A DNA stretch of 64,000 nt from Pedobacter chinensis (GTDB taxonomy: Bacteria > Bacteroidota > Bacteroidia > Sphingobacteriales > Sphingobacteriaceae), in NCBI RefSeq assembly GCF_003339865.1, contig NZ_QPKV01000002.1, positions 558,001-622,000 on the forward strand, in the 5' to 3' direction. The notes beneath the pieces were generated by a model. The model had not been told where the DNA came from, did no database searches, and saw nothing but the letters and a program-made list of their open reading frames with translations. The position numbers and the translations under genes were made by a program. Shown here one piece after another: positions 36,677-46,088 of this stretch. The number at the start of each line of letters is the position of its first letter. Positions within the stretch are counted from its first letter, which is position 1.

Positions 36677-39177
36677 GAAACGTTGCAAAGACAACAACGC
36701 TGGAAAACAAATTTCCATTGCTGGCAGTAGAGAACAACTGCATCCTTTCCAAAGATGCGGACATTACCGCCTGCTTTGAAGTGCGTTTGCCGGAGCTGTT
36801 TACGGTAGCATCTGCGGAATATGAAGCCGTTCATTCCGCTTGGCACAAGGCAATCAAAACCTTGCCCGATTTTACGGTAATCCATAAGCAGGATTGGTAC
36901 ATCAAAGAAAACTACGCTCCCGATTTAGCACAGGAAGACCAAAGTTTCCTGTCTAAAAGCTATCAAAGTCATTTCAACGAGCGACCATTTCTGAACCACT
37001 ATTGCTACCTGTTCCTGACCAAGACCACTAAGGAAAGAATGCGTATGCAAAGCAACTTCAGTTCGCTTTGCAAAGGAATGCTGATACCAAAAGAAATCAG
37101 GAACAAGGAAACGATACACCGCTTTATGGAGGCGGTTGCTCAATTTGAGCGTATCGTAAACGATAGTGGTTTTGTAACGCTTAGACGATTGACCGAAGAT
37201 GACATTATCGGCACTGATGAAAAGCAGGGATTGTTAGAGCAATACCTTACGCTGTCAAGAGAAGCCGGAACCCCAATGCAGGACATCGCATTGGGGGCTG
37301 AAGAAGTCCGTATCGGAAATAAAAGGTTATCGCTGCATACCTTGTCCGATACGGACGATTTGCCTGGAACGGTATCGGCAGATACCCGTTTTGAAAAGCT
37401 ATCTACCGACCGGAGCGATTGCCGTCTATCATTCGCCGCACCTGTGGGCTTGTTGTTAAGCTGCAACCACATCTACAATCAGTATTTGTTTTTAGATAAC
37501 AGCGACGACAACCTGCAAAAGTTTGAGAAGTCTGCCCGCAATATGCACTCATTGGCTCGGTACAGTCGTGCGAACCAAATCAACAAAGAATGGATAGAAA
37601 AATACCTGAACGAAGCACATTCGTTCGGGCTGTCTTCCATAAGAGCACACTTCAACATTATGGCGTGGTCGGAAGATCCTGCGGAACTGAAACAGCTAAA
37701 GAATGATTGCGGTAGTGCGTTGGCGTTGATGGAGTGTAAGCCCAGACATAACACTACGGACGTAGCCACTTTGTATTGGGCTGGAATGCCGGGCAATGCC
37801 GGAGATTTTCCTTCCGAAGAAAGTTTTTACACGTTCATTGAACCGGCACTGTGCTTCTTCACGGAAGAAACCAACTACCACAATTCGCCCTCTCCGTTCG
37901 GTATCAAAATGGCGGACAGGCTTACGGGAAAGCCTATCCATTTGGATATATCAGACTTACCGATGAAACGTGGGATTATCACGAACCGGAACAAGTTCAT
38001 TCTTGGTCCGTCAGGTTCGGGTAAGTCTTTTTTTACAAATCACATGGTTAGGCAATATTACGAACAGGGTGCACATGTACTTTTGGTAGATACCGGTAAT
38101 TCCTATCAGGGCTTATGCGAGCTGATTAAAGGAAAAACCAAAGGCGAAGACGGGGTTTACTTCACGTACACCGAAGACAACCCGATTGCATTTAATCCCT
38201 TTTATACCGATGATGGCGTGTTTGATATCGAAAAACGTGAAAGTATCAAGACCTTGATACTGACACTGTGGAAGCGTGATGATGAACCGCCAACCCGTTC
38301 GGAAGAAGTTGCTCTTTCCAATGCGGTTTCCGGTTATATCGAGCGTATCAAACAGGAAGATATTTACCCGTCATTTAACGGTTTCTATGAGTATGTAAAA
38401 GGCGATTATCGTAAGGTACTCGAAGAAAAACAGGTAAGGGAAAAAGACTTTGATATTGCCAATTTCCTGAACGTACTCGAACCCTATTACAAAGGTGGCG
38501 AGTATGATTATCTGCTCAATTCAAATAAGCAATTAGACCTGCTTTCCAAACGCTTTATCGTGTTTGAAATTGATGCGATAAAAGACCACAAAATCCTCTT
38601 TCCCATAGTAACCATCATCATTATGGAAGTCTTTATCAACAAGATGCGGAGGCTGAAAGGTATTCGCAAACTCATTTTGATTGAAGAGGCCTGGAAAGCG
38701 ATTGCCAAAGAAGGAATGGCAGAATACATTAAGTACCTCTTTAAGACTGTGAGGAAATTTTTCGGAGAAGCCATTGTGGTCACGCAGGAGGTGGACGACA
38801 TTATCCAGTCGCCCATTGTAAAGGAAAGTATCATCAATAACTCCGACTGCAAAATCCTCTTAGACCAACGTAAGTATATGAACAAATTCGATGACATACA
38901 AGCGATGCTCGGATTGACGGACAAAGAGAAAGGTCAGGTACTTTCCATCAATATGAACAACGATGCGAGCCGACTGTACAAAGAGGTTTGGATTGGCTTA
39001 GGTGGTACACACTCGGCAGTATATGCCACCGAAGTTAGTTTGGAGGAATATCTTGCATACACCACCGAAGAAACCGAAAAAATGGAAGTGATGCAGCTCG
39101 CATCGGAACTCGACGGTAACGTCGAACTCGCCATCAAGCATATCGCTATGCAACGGCGTGAACAGGTAAATCAATAA
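36673..39177 (+). CDS. traG: TraG-type VirB4-like conjugation ATPase
   Basis: An 834-residue ATPase that powers assembly of the type IV secretion channel. The P-loop GPSGSGKS lies at 445-452 and the Walker B region is KLILIEEAWKAIAKEG, in the order typical of VirB4/TraG proteins of Bacteroidota ICEs. A relatively conserved C terminus includes VTQEVDDIIQSP and ILLDQRKYMNKF. It overlaps traF, so translation is coupled. The equivalent of traH is not seen between this gene and traI. Confidence 0.95.
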   Translation: MRNVAKTTTLENKFPLLAVENNCILSKDADITACFEVRLPELFTVASAEYEAVHSAWHKAIKTLPDFTVIHKQDWYIKENYAPDLAQEDQSFLSKSYQSHFNERPFLNHYCYLFLTKTTKERMRMQSNFSSLCKGMLIPKEIRNKETIHRFMEAVAQFERIVNDSGFVTLRRLTEDDIIGTDEKQGLLEQYLTLSREAGTPMQDIALGAEEVRIGNKRLSLHTLSDTDDLPGTVSADTRFEKLSTDRSDCRLSFAAPVGLLLSCNHIYNQYLFLDNSDDNLQKFEKSARNMHSLARYSRANQINKEWIEKYLNEAHSFGLSSIRAHFNIMAWSEDPAELKQLKNDCGSALALMECKPRHNTTDVATLYWAGMPGNAGDFPSEESFYTFIEPALCFFTEETNYHNSPSPFGIKMADRLTGKPIHLDISDLPMKRGIITNRNKFILGPSGSGKSFFTNHMVRQYYEQGAHVLLVDTGNSYQGLCELIKGKTKGEDGVYFTYTEDNPIAFNPFYTDDGVFDIEKRESIKTLILTLWKRDDEPPTRSEEVALSNAVSGYIERIKQEDIYPSFNGFYEYVKGDYRKVLEEKQVREKDFDIANFLNVLEPYYKGGEYDYLLNSNKQLDLLSKRFIVFEIDAIKDHKILFPIVTIIIMEVFINKMRRLKGIRKLILIEEAWKAIAKEGMAEYIKYLFKTVRKFFGEAIVVTQEVDDIIQSPIVKESIINNSDCKILLDQRKYMNKFDDIQAMLGLTDKEKGQVLSINMNNDASRLYKEVWIGLGGTHSAVYATEVSLEEYLAYTTEETEKMEVMQLASELDGNVELAIKHIAMQRREQVNQ

Positions 39178-39204
39178 TTATTAACAATCAAAAATTTCAA
39201 GACA

Positions 39205-39837
39205 ATGAAAAAAGTAATGTTACTGGTGTGTACGGCACTTATGCTTGCCGTAGCACCGTCCGCAAATGCCCAATGGGTTGTAACCGACCCTGCAAATCTG
39301 GCTTCAGGTATTCTCAACTCTGCGAACGAAATCGTACAGACTTCTTCCACCGTGAGCAATGTGGTCAAGAACTTCAACGAAGTGAAGAAAGTATATGAGC
39401 AAGGCAAAGAGTATTACGATAAGCTCAAAGCAATCAATAACCTTGTGAAAGATGCCCGTAAGGTTCAACAGACTGTTTTGCTGGTAGGTGATGTGTCCGA
39501 AATGTATGTGCAGAATTTCGGCAAGATGATGAACGACCCCAATTTTTCGCCACAGGAATTGGTAGCCATTGGTAACGGTTATTCGGCATTGCTGAATGAA
39601 AGTACCGAACTGCTGAAAGAACTCAAACAGATAATAACAGCATCAAGCCTTTCACTGAACGACAAAGAGCGTATGGATATTATTGACCGTGTGTACAAAG
39701 AAGTTAAGGACTACCACAGCCTTGTTCGCTACTACACCAATAAGAATATTTCTGTAAGCTACCTGAGAGCGAAAAAGAAAAACGATGCCCAAAGAGTGCT
39801 TGAACTCTATGGAACTGCTAACCAAAAATACTGGTAA
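39205..39837 (+). CDS. traI: TraI-like exported conjugation protein (DUF4141)
   Basis: A 210-residue protein with a clear signal peptide (MKKVMLLVCTALMLAVAPSANAQ), followed by an entirely helical mature region (SNVVKNFNEVKKVYEQGKEYY). This matches DUF4141/TraI of CTnDOT-like systems, resembling VirB5/TrbJ-type pilus or channel components in the periplasm. It is 2 bp upstream of traJ. Confidence 0.88.
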   Translation: MKKVMLLVCTALMLAVAPSANAQWVVTDPANLASGILNSANEIVQTSSTVSNVVKNFNEVKKVYEQGKEYYDKLKAINNLVKDARKVQQTVLLVGDVSEMYVQNFGKMMNDPNFSPQELVAIGNGYSALLNESTELLKELKQIITASSLSLNDKERMDIIDRVYKEVKDYHSLVRYYTNKNISVSYLRAKKKNDAQRVLELYGTANQKYW

Positions 39838-39839
39838 AA

Positions 39840-40835
39840 ATGGAATGGGATAATCTTCACGAACTCCTGCGTTCGCTTTACGACGATATGATGCCGCTTG
39901 CAGGCGATATGGCGGCAGTGGCTAAGGGGCTGGCGGGATTGGGAGCATTGTTCTATGTGGCATTAAAGGTTTGGCAGGCATTAAGCCGTGCCGAACCTAT
40001 TGATATGTTCCCTTTGTTACGTCCGTTCGCTTTGGGGCTTTGCATTATGTTCTTTCCGACTATCGTCTTGGGAACCATCAATGCGGTTCTAAGCCCGGTG
40101 GTTATAGGGACTCACCAGATACTCGAAGACCAGGTGCTCGACCTGAACCAATTGCAGCAACAGAAAGACCAATTGGAATACGAGGCAATGGTCAGAAATC
40201 CCGAAACCGCCTATATGGTATCAGACGAAGAGTTTGATAAGAAACTGGACGAACTCGGTTGGTCGCCCTCCGACATTGGCACAATGGCAGGAATGTATAT
40301 GGACAGGCAAGCCTACAAGATAGAAAAAGCCATAAAAGATTGGTTCCGCAATCTGCTGGAGATACTTTTTCAGGCGGCGGCTTTGGTTATTGATACAATA
40401 CGAACATTTTTCCTGATAGTCCTCTCCATACTCGGACCAATAGCTTTTGCTATTTCCGTATGGGACGGGTTTCAGTCCACGCTCACGCAATGGCTGACCC
40501 GGTATGTAAGTGTTTACTTGTGGCTTCCCGTTTCGGATTTGTTCAGTTCTATGCTGGCAAGAATACAATCCCTCATATTGGAAAGGGATATAGCAATGCT
40601 GGCTGACCCTACCTATATACCTGATACGAGTAATACGGTGTACATCATTTTTATGATTATCGGCATCATTGGGTACTTCACTATACCGACCGTAACAGGG
40701 TGGGTAATCCAAGCCGGAGGTGCAGGGAACTTTACCCGCAACGTAAACCAAGCTGCAATGAAAACCGGAAATATTGCCGGAGCTGGTGCAGGCTCGGCGG
40801 CAGGTAATATCGGTGGGAAATTAATGGGAAAATAA
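39840..40835 (+). CDS. traJ: TraJ-like polytopic conjugation protein (VirB6-like)
   Basis: A 331-residue membrane protein with several hydrophobic segments (MAAVAKGLAGLGALFYVALKV, LFQAAALVIDTIRTFFLI, VYIIFMIIGIIGYFTI) and a glycine/alanine-rich tail (AGAGAGSAAGNIGGKLMGK). This is the TraJ protein of Bacteroidota ICEs, functionally similar to VirB6/TrbL inner-membrane channel proteins. It is embedded in the tra operon. Confidence 0.9.
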   Translation: MEWDNLHELLRSLYDDMMPLAGDMAAVAKGLAGLGALFYVALKVWQALSRAEPIDMFPLLRPFALGLCIMFFPTIVLGTINAVLSPVVIGTHQILEDQVLDLNQLQQQKDQLEYEAMVRNPETAYMVSDEEFDKKLDELGWSPSDIGTMAGMYMDRQAYKIEKAIKDWFRNLLEILFQAAALVIDTIRTFFLIVLSILGPIAFAISVWDGFQSTLTQWLTRYVSVYLWLPVSDLFSSMLARIQSLILERDIAMLADPTYIPDTSNTVYIIFMIIGIIGYFTIPTVTGWVIQAGGAGNFTRNVNQAAMKTGNIAGAGAGSAAGNIGGKLMGK

Positions 40836-40856
40836 AAACAATCAAATCATTTAAAA

Positions 40857-41480
40857 ATGGAATTTAAAACGCTAAGAAATATAGAAAACAGCTTTAGGCA
40901 GATACGTTTGTATGCCATTGTGTTTGCCGTTCTCTGCATTGGCGTGGTAGGATATGCCGTATGGCAATCCTACCGCTTTGCAGACGAACAACGCCAGAAA
41001 ATCTATGTACTGGATAATGGTAAATCACTGATGCTTGCCTTATCGCAGGATGCAAGTATCAACCGACCTGTGGAAGCAAGGGAACACGTCAGACGTTTTC
41101 ACGAGCTTTTCTTTACGCTTGCTCCCGACAAAAATGCTATCGAAAGCAATATGCGCAGGGCATTCAACCTTGCCGATAAATCGGCTTTCGATTATTACAA
41201 AGACTTGTCGGAAAAGGGCTATTACAGCCGGATAATTTCGGGTAACGTGCAGCAGCGCATAGAAGTAGATAGTGTTGTCTGCAACTTCGACACCTATCCG
41301 TATGCGGTACGAACCTATGCCAAACAGTTCATTATCCGGTCGAGCAACGTAACCAGACGCAACCTGATTACTTCCTGCTATCTCGTAAACTCCGTTCGCT
41401 CCGACAACAATCCCCAGGGCTTTAACATCGAAAAATTTTCGGTGGTAGAAAACCGGGATATAGAAGTCATCGAACGCTAA
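40857..41480 (+). CDS. traK: TraK-like conjugation protein (VirB8-like)
   Basis: A 207-residue protein with one N-terminal membrane helix (LYAIVFAVLCIGVVGYAVW) and a periplasmic domain. Length, topology and operon position match TraK, a VirB8-type scaffold of the channel. Recognisable stretches are EARE-HVRRFHELFFTLAPDK and TRRNLITSCYLVNSVRSDNN. Spacing to the next gene is 13 bp. Confidence 0.9.
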   Translation: MEFKTLRNIENSFRQIRLYAIVFAVLCIGVVGYAVWQSYRFADEQRQKIYVLDNGKSLMLALSQDASINRPVEAREHVRRFHELFFTLAPDKNAIESNMRRAFNLADKSAFDYYKDLSEKGYYSRIISGNVQQRIEVDSVVCNFDTYPYAVRTYAKQFIIRSSNVTRRNLITSCYLVNSVRSDNNPQGFNIEKFSVVENRDIEVIER

Positions 41481-41493
41481 AAAAATAAGTGAT

Positions 41494-41925
41494 ATGAAAC
41501 AGTCACTTGATTTAGACACATTCGCAAAAACCCTGACCGATAAAGGGTACGATGGTTATTTCCAAACGGAGGCAGCCTATGCCGACAAAATCAAAGACAG
41601 CATCAGCAGGTTTTTGGAGGCTTGTAAAAACGGAATGGATAAACCGATGCTGCCCAACATCCTGATGCTGAAAACTTACCTGCAATGGAATGGTGACGAT
41701 AAGCCAAAGGTTGAATGCAATATGTGGGTAAAGTATGAAGACGGTCTTTTCGATGTACAGAAAATGAATATTGAAAGAACAGACCGGTACGGGCAATTAC
41801 TGAAGCAATCGAAATTGACAGACCTCTCAACAAGTTCGCTTCCGACAAGGAAAGAAGCCATTGCCCAGGTAAGCGAAAAGCCTAAAGAACAGCTTGCTCC
41901 CCGCAAAAGAGGGTTCAGAATGTAA
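41494..41925 (+). CDS. Unrecognised protein inserted between traK and traL
   Basis: A 143-residue soluble protein that I do not recognise. It is rich in charged residues, has a central W/Y-containing segment (KTYLQWNGDDKPKVECNMWVKYEDG) that could form a beta-rich fold, and a basic tail (LAPRKRGFRM). The style resembles cytosolic DUF3945-like proteins more than a channel component. It has a sensible start, fits tightly between traK and traL with 13- and 20-bp gaps, and shares their base composition, so it is probably a real member of the operon. Confidence 0.6.
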   Translation: MKQSLDLDTFAKTLTDKGYDGYFQTEAAYADKIKDSISRFLEACKNGMDKPMLPNILMLKTYLQWNGDDKPKVECNMWVKYEDGLFDVQKMNIERTDRYGQLLKQSKLTDLSTSSLPTRKEAIAQVSEKPKEQLAPRKRGFRM

Positions 41926-41945
41926 TAACCTCAAACAGTAATAGT

Positions 41946-42230
41946 ATGAAAAAATTAAGGGAAAATATGGACAGGTATTTTGACAAGCTGGATGACCGTT
42001 GGCGGGCATTGCCCATAAGGAAACAGCACCAATATACGCTGTACTTTTTTGTGGGCTATCTGCTGCTTACCACAGGGGTTGTTCTCAAAGTATGGTATGA
42101 TGCCGGAAAGTCCAATGATATAGTCATTGAACATATCGAAAACCCTGTCCTCAAAAAACGTGAAAGTCCGGCAGCCTTGCGGGACACAGTATCAACAATT
42201 TTAAAAAATCAGATTTATGAAAGAAAATGA
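41946..42230 (+). CDS. traL: TraL-like small membrane protein (DUF3989)
   Basis: A 94-residue protein with one membrane helix (YTLYFFVGYLLLTTGVVLKVW) preceded by a charged cytosolic stretch. Position before traM and size match TraL/DUF3989 of CTnDOT-like elements. It overlaps traM by 14 bp, implying coupled translation. Confidence 0.82.
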   Translation: MKKLRENMDRYFDKLDDRWRALPIRKQHQYTLYFFVGYLLLTTGVVLKVWYDAGKSNDIVIEHIENPVLKKRESPAALRDTVSTILKNQIYERK

Positions 42231-43557
42231 GAACAAAAAGTCGGTTGTTCGGATAACAGAAGGTAGCCCGAACGAAACCGCCGATGTGCTGCAAGATGGC
42301 ACACAGAACAAAGCCGAAAAACTCAAAAAGCCGCTCATATTTGGCTTGATGGGAATTGTCTTTGTAGGCTGTATGTACTTGATATTTAAACCCTCCGCAG
42401 ACAAAAACGAAATCGAGAACATCGGGTTGAACGATGCCGTACCACAAGCTACAGGAGCAGGAATGCCTGCCGACAAAGGCAAGGCTTACGAGTTGGAAAT
42501 GCTCGAACGCAAAGAGCAGGAAAAACGCAATGCACTTGCAACACTTTCGGACTATTGGAATACCGAAGACAAAGATGAACCCATAGATGAGCTTCCCGAA
42601 GAAGACGAAAGCAATAGCTATGTTGGTAGCAGAGGTTCGGGAAGAAACGGCAATCCTGCATTGAGCAGTTACCGCAATATGCAAAGCACCTTGGGTAATT
42701 TCTACCAGGACGACAATTCGGAAACAATTGAACTCCGCAGACAGTTGGACGAACTCAAAGAGCAATTAGCTGAACGGGATATACCTAAGCCTACAACCGT
42801 TGATGACCAGCTTGCCCTAATGGAAAAATCTTACCAGATGGCGGCAAAGTATCTTCCACAAGGTACTACGAACACAGCAGAAGCCACTCCTGCTAATAGT
42901 GGTACAGCTTCAGCAACTTCGGGAACTAATCAAAAAGAGCATTTTGTGGCGTTCACGCCTACAAGGAAAAACACCGTATCAGCCTTGTACCGTGAGCCAA
43001 GTGATAGTGCATTTTTAGCCGATTGGAGTGAAACCCGAAACAGAGGTTTTTATACCGCAGGTGCTGCCGAGCAAATGGTGCAACCGAAAAACAGTATCAA
43101 AGCCTGTGTACACGATGCACAAACGGTTGTCGGCGAAACGGGTGTAAGATTGCGATTATTGGAACCTGCAAAAACGCCAATCCGCACCATTCCGCAAGGA
43201 ACGATTGTAACCGCCAATGCCAAATTTCAGGGCGGACGTTTGCAACTCAAAATTACCAATATCGAATTGGAGGGTAATATTATCCCCGTGGATATTACCA
43301 TTTACGATTTGGACGGACAACCGGGACTATACGTGCCGTATTCTCCCGAAATGAATGCTCTTACCGAAATGGCAGGCAATATGAGCCAGACAGGAGGAAC
43401 CAGTGTAATGCTCACGCAAAATGCCGGACAACAGGTCGCTGCTGATTTAAGCCGTGGCGTGGTGCAGGGTATTTCGGGCTATTTCGCCAAAAAGGTAAGA
43501 ACACCCAAAGTTACCCTAAAGGCAGGTCATCAGGTCTTCCTCGTTTCTAAAAAATAA
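42217..43557 (+). CDS. traM: TraM-like conjugation protein (VirB10-like)
   Basis: A 446-residue protein with a single membrane helix near residue 45 (LIFGLMGIVFVGCMYLIF), a long proline/charged linker, and a conserved C-terminal beta-rich domain (VGETGVRLRLLEPAKTPIRT, then GTIVTANAKFQGGRLQLKIT). This is the layout of TraM, analogous to VirB10, which bridges inner and outer membranes. A hairpin and small reading frame lie between it and traN. Confidence 0.9.
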   Translation: MKENENKKSVVRITEGSPNETADVLQDGTQNKAEKLKKPLIFGLMGIVFVGCMYLIFKPSADKNEIENIGLNDAVPQATGAGMPADKGKAYELEMLERKEQEKRNALATLSDYWNTEDKDEPIDELPEEDESNSYVGSRGSGRNGNPALSSYRNMQSTLGNFYQDDNSETIELRRQLDELKEQLAERDIPKPTTVDDQLALMEKSYQMAAKYLPQGTTNTAEATPANSGTASATSGTNQKEHFVAFTPTRKNTVSALYREPSDSAFLADWSETRNRGFYTAGAAEQMVQPKNSIKACVHDAQTVVGETGVRLRLLEPAKTPIRTIPQGTIVTANAKFQGGRLQLKITNIELEGNIIPVDITIYDLDGQPGLYVPYSPEMNALTEMAGNMSQTGGTSVMLTQNAGQQVAADLSRGVVQGISGYFAKKVRTPKVTLKAGHQVFLVSKK

Positions 43558-43581
43558 TGTTGAACTCAAATAAATAAAACA

Positions 43582-43647
43582 ATGAAACCTGTCCTGTACA
43601 ACAGGACAAGCTTCATCACCATTAAAATTAAATATTATAGACGATGA
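43582..43647 (+). CDS. Possible 21-codon leader peptide coupled to traN
   Basis: An ATG at 43582 opens a 21-codon frame whose TGA (43645-43647) overlaps the traN start codon as ATGA. The frame contains an RNA hairpin, TGTCCTGT-ACA-ACAGGACA, extended by ATGAA/TTCAT at its base, which includes the leader's own start codon. Such an arrangement could adjust translation of traN through coupling or attenuation. The predicted peptide is not distinctive, so the whole may be coincidental. Confidence 0.3.
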   Translation: MKPVLYNRTSFITIKIKYYRR

Positions 43648-44546
43648 AAAATCTTTTTAAAACCTTTTGGGCATTCGCCCTTACTATCGGCTTTGCCGTA
43701 AGCTCTTTTGCACAGGATAGTGTAAATGCAAAAACACCGCTTGCCCTGGGCAAGATAGAACCGTATCGTATGGAAGTTACTTACGATAAAACTTCGCACC
43801 TTATTTTCCCGACCGCCATTCGTTATGTGGATTTAGGAAGCGAATACCTGATTGCAGGTAAGGCAGAAGATGCGGAAAACGTATTGCGTGTAAAGGCAAC
43901 CGTAAGGGATTTTGAGCCGGAAACGAACTTTTCTGTGATTACCAATGACGGACGTTTTTACAGCTTCAATGTGTATTACAGTTCTTACCCGGAAGCATTG
44001 AGCTATGACCTGCTGACTATGCAAAAGGCAGTAGATAAAGCCAATGGAAACGATGTGCTTTTCGAGGAATTGGGCAACAATTCGCCGTCATTGGCAGGCT
44101 TGTTATTGGAAACCATTTACAAGAAAGACAAAAGGATTGTAAAGCATATCGGGGCTAAGAGTTTTGGAATACACTTCATTCTGAAAGGCATCTACATCCA
44201 CAACGGGAAATACTATTTTCATACGGAAGTCAAAAACAAGTCCAATGTACCATTTCAGATTGATTTTGTGAATTTCAAGTTAGTAGATAAGAAAGTAGCC
44301 AAACGTACCGTAGTGCAGGAACGACCATTGATACCATTAAGAACTTATAAGCCATTGGAGGACGGAATAAACGGAAAATCGACTGAACAAAATGTGTTTC
44401 TGCTTGACCAATTTACCATTGCCGATGACAAGGTATTGCTGATTGAGATTTTTGAGAAGAATGGCGGCAGACATCAAACGCTTCAGGTAGAAAATTCCGA
44501 CTTAATCAAAGCTCGTTTGATTAACGATATGCACCTAAAATTTTAA
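43644..44546 (+). CDS. traN: TraN-like conjugation protein (VirB9-like)
   Basis: A 300-residue exported protein with a signal peptide (MKNLFKTFWAFALTIGFAVS, cleavage after SSFAQ). Recognisable family parts are KTSHLIFPTAIRYVDLGSEY and the middle YNVYYSSYPEALSYDL-type segment. This is TraN, a VirB9-like periplasmic/outer-membrane channel component, in its normal place after traM. Confidence 0.9.
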   Translation: MKNLFKTFWAFALTIGFAVSSFAQDSVNAKTPLALGKIEPYRMEVTYDKTSHLIFPTAIRYVDLGSEYLIAGKAEDAENVLRVKATVRDFEPETNFSVITNDGRFYSFNVYYSSYPEALSYDLLTMQKAVDKANGNDVLFEELGNNSPSLAGLLLETIYKKDKRIVKHIGAKSFGIHFILKGIYIHNGKYYFHTEVKNKSNVPFQIDFVNFKLVDKKVAKRTVVQERPLIPLRTYKPLEDGINGKSTEQNVFLLDQFTIADDKVLLIEIFEKNGGRHQTLQVENSDLIKARLINDMHLKF

Positions 44547-44567
44547 TAACCTTTTAAAGCAGATAAT

Positions 44568-45128
44568 ATGAAAAAGTATATCTATACCGTGATGCTCATC
44601 TTTATGGCCATCACGGTTACACAGGCACAAAGAATGTTGCCAAAGCAAAAAGGATTGGAAGTGAGTACAGGTATTTTGTCCGATGACAAAATCGGCAATG
44701 ACTATTATATCAATATCGGTATGACCGTGAACGGTAAAAATGGCAATTATCAGATTTGGGCGTTGGAATACACGCACCAGTACCACGATTACAAAGACCT
44801 CCGCATCCCACAGGAAACCTATTCCGCAGAGGGCGGTTACAGCTTCTTTTTGTTGGGCGATGCCCGAAAAAATATCACGCTGAATTTTGGGATAACTGGT
44901 GTGGTCGGTTACGAAACCATCAACCGGGGCGAAGCAATGTTGTATGACGGAGCTCAGATACTGAGCGAGGATAATTTCATTTATGGTACAGGTGGTCGCC
45001 TGACTTTTGAAACGTATCTGTCCGACCGTTTTGTACTCGTCTTACAAGGGCGTACAAAAGTCCTTTGGGGTACAGACTTACAGCAGTTCCGACCATCGGC
45101 AGGTTTGGGATTAAGGTTTAACTTTTAA
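44568..45128 (+). CDS. traO: TraO-like conjugation protein, outer-membrane type
   Basis: A 186-residue protein with a signal peptide ending in VTQAQ and a C-terminal half of alternating beta-strand pattern that ends in an aromatic residue (AGLGLRFNF), typical of small outer-membrane beta-barrels. It matches TraO of CTnDOT-like elements. It lies 21 bp after traN and 12 bp before the next gene. Confidence 0.88.
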   Translation: MKKYIYTVMLIFMAITVTQAQRMLPKQKGLEVSTGILSDDKIGNDYYINIGMTVNGKNGNYQIWALEYTHQYHDYKDLRIPQETYSAEGGYSFFLLGDARKNITLNFGITGVVGYETINRGEAMLYDGAQILSEDNFIYGTGGRLTFETYLSDRFVLVLQGRTKVLWGTDLQQFRPSAGLGLRFNF

Positions 45129-45140
45129 AACGTAAAAACG

Positions 45141-45590
45141 ATGATAGCAATATTCAATAAATTCAGAACGGGATTACTGCCAATATACCTATTATTGGCA
45201 ATCCTGACAGGCTCAATTTCGCTGGTATCTTGTAGCAAAGACGATGAACTCGAAATACAGAATGATTTTCCTTTTGAGGTAAAAGTGATGCCTGTACCTA
45301 AAGATGTTGCCAATGGGCAGACCGTTGAGATACGCATTACCATACAGCGAACAGGAAATTACAGCAACACGCAGTATTTCATCCGTTACTTCCAGTTTGA
45401 CGGACAAGGCATATTGCAGTATTATGATGAACCGCCGTACCTGCCCAATGACCTTTACCAATTGCCCACAGAGCAGTTCAGGTTGTATTATACTTCCGCT
45501 TCTGCCGTATCGCAATCCTTTGAGGTTTGGATTTCCGACAGTTTCGGGAACGAAAAACAGATAAGTTTTCAGTTTAACAGTAGTGATTAA
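45141..45590 (+). CDS. traQ: TraQ-like lipoprotein (DUF3872)
   Basis: A 149-residue lipoprotein; the signal sequence ends in a lipobox LVSC with the lipidated cysteine at residue 31, followed by SKDDELE. The mature part is beta-rich (FEVKVMPVPKDVANGQTVEI). This matches the DUF3872 protein usually named TraQ. The primase gene traP, which precedes traQ in CTnDOT, is not present here. Confidence 0.82.
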   Translation: MIAIFNKFRTGLLPIYLLLAILTGSISLVSCSKDDELEIQNDFPFEVKVMPVPKDVANGQTVEIRITIQRTGNYSNTQYFIRYFQFDGQGILQYYDEPPYLPNDLYQLPTEQFRLYYTSASAVSQSFEVWISDSFGNEKQISFQFNSSD

Positions 45591-45727
45591 ATTGGTTTGT
45601 ATGTTTCAGAAAAAACGGCTTATCGAAAGGTAAATCGTTCTGATTTACAGCATATTGAACAGGGATAATTTTAAAGGTTCGTCAATATTTTTTAAATTTA
45701 TCAACTGGAATACTAAAAGCATAGGTT

Positions 45728-46006
45728 ATGGTCGCTTCATTGGTTATAGGTATAATATTTTTGGTTGCAGGCTTGGGGCTTCGTTACTGGATTAACCGTA
45801 GAAAGTTTTACAGGCGCAGCCCTATGGGAGCAGAGGGATTTTCCTCTTATGAAAGTTCTGTCTTTATTAAATTTGTCGAAAGGGTTGGCAAATGGATAGC
45901 TTATGCACTGATTATATTCGGATTGTTGTCATTGTGGGTGTATTCCCGTGAGAAAAAGGAAAAACAACAGCAGGAAGTGAATGCAGAACAACCTGCCCAA
46001 CGCTGA
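45728..46006 (+). CDS. Small two-helix membrane protein at the end of the tra operon
   Basis: A 92-residue protein with two hydrophobic helices (VASLVIGIIFLVAGLGL and WIAYALIIFGLLSLWVYS) joined by a basic loop with RRKFYRRSPMGAEGFSSYES, and a charged tail. Homologues in similar ICEs are often mislabelled as transporter permeases; nothing here supports transport. It follows traQ by a 137-bp gap and precedes a terminator, so it is probably the last tra-operon gene. Confidence 0.65.
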   Translation: MVASLVIGIIFLVAGLGLRYWINRRKFYRRSPMGAEGFSSYESSVFIKFVERVGKWIAYALIIFGLLSLWVYSREKKEKQQQEVNAEQPAQR

Positions 46007-46034
46007 TACATATTCTTCTGACAAGATTTAAAAC

Positions 46035-46068
46035 AAAATCGGGTAGCCCAAAAGGTTATCCGATTTTT
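46035..46068 (+). terminator. Terminator after the tra operon
   Basis: AAAATCGGGTA pairs with TATCCGATTTT (one G-T pair) and ends in a short T-run. It lies 29 bp after the last tra gene and 20 bp before array site 7. Confidence 0.75.
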
Positions 46069-46088
46069 CATTTAATGACAATAATAAA

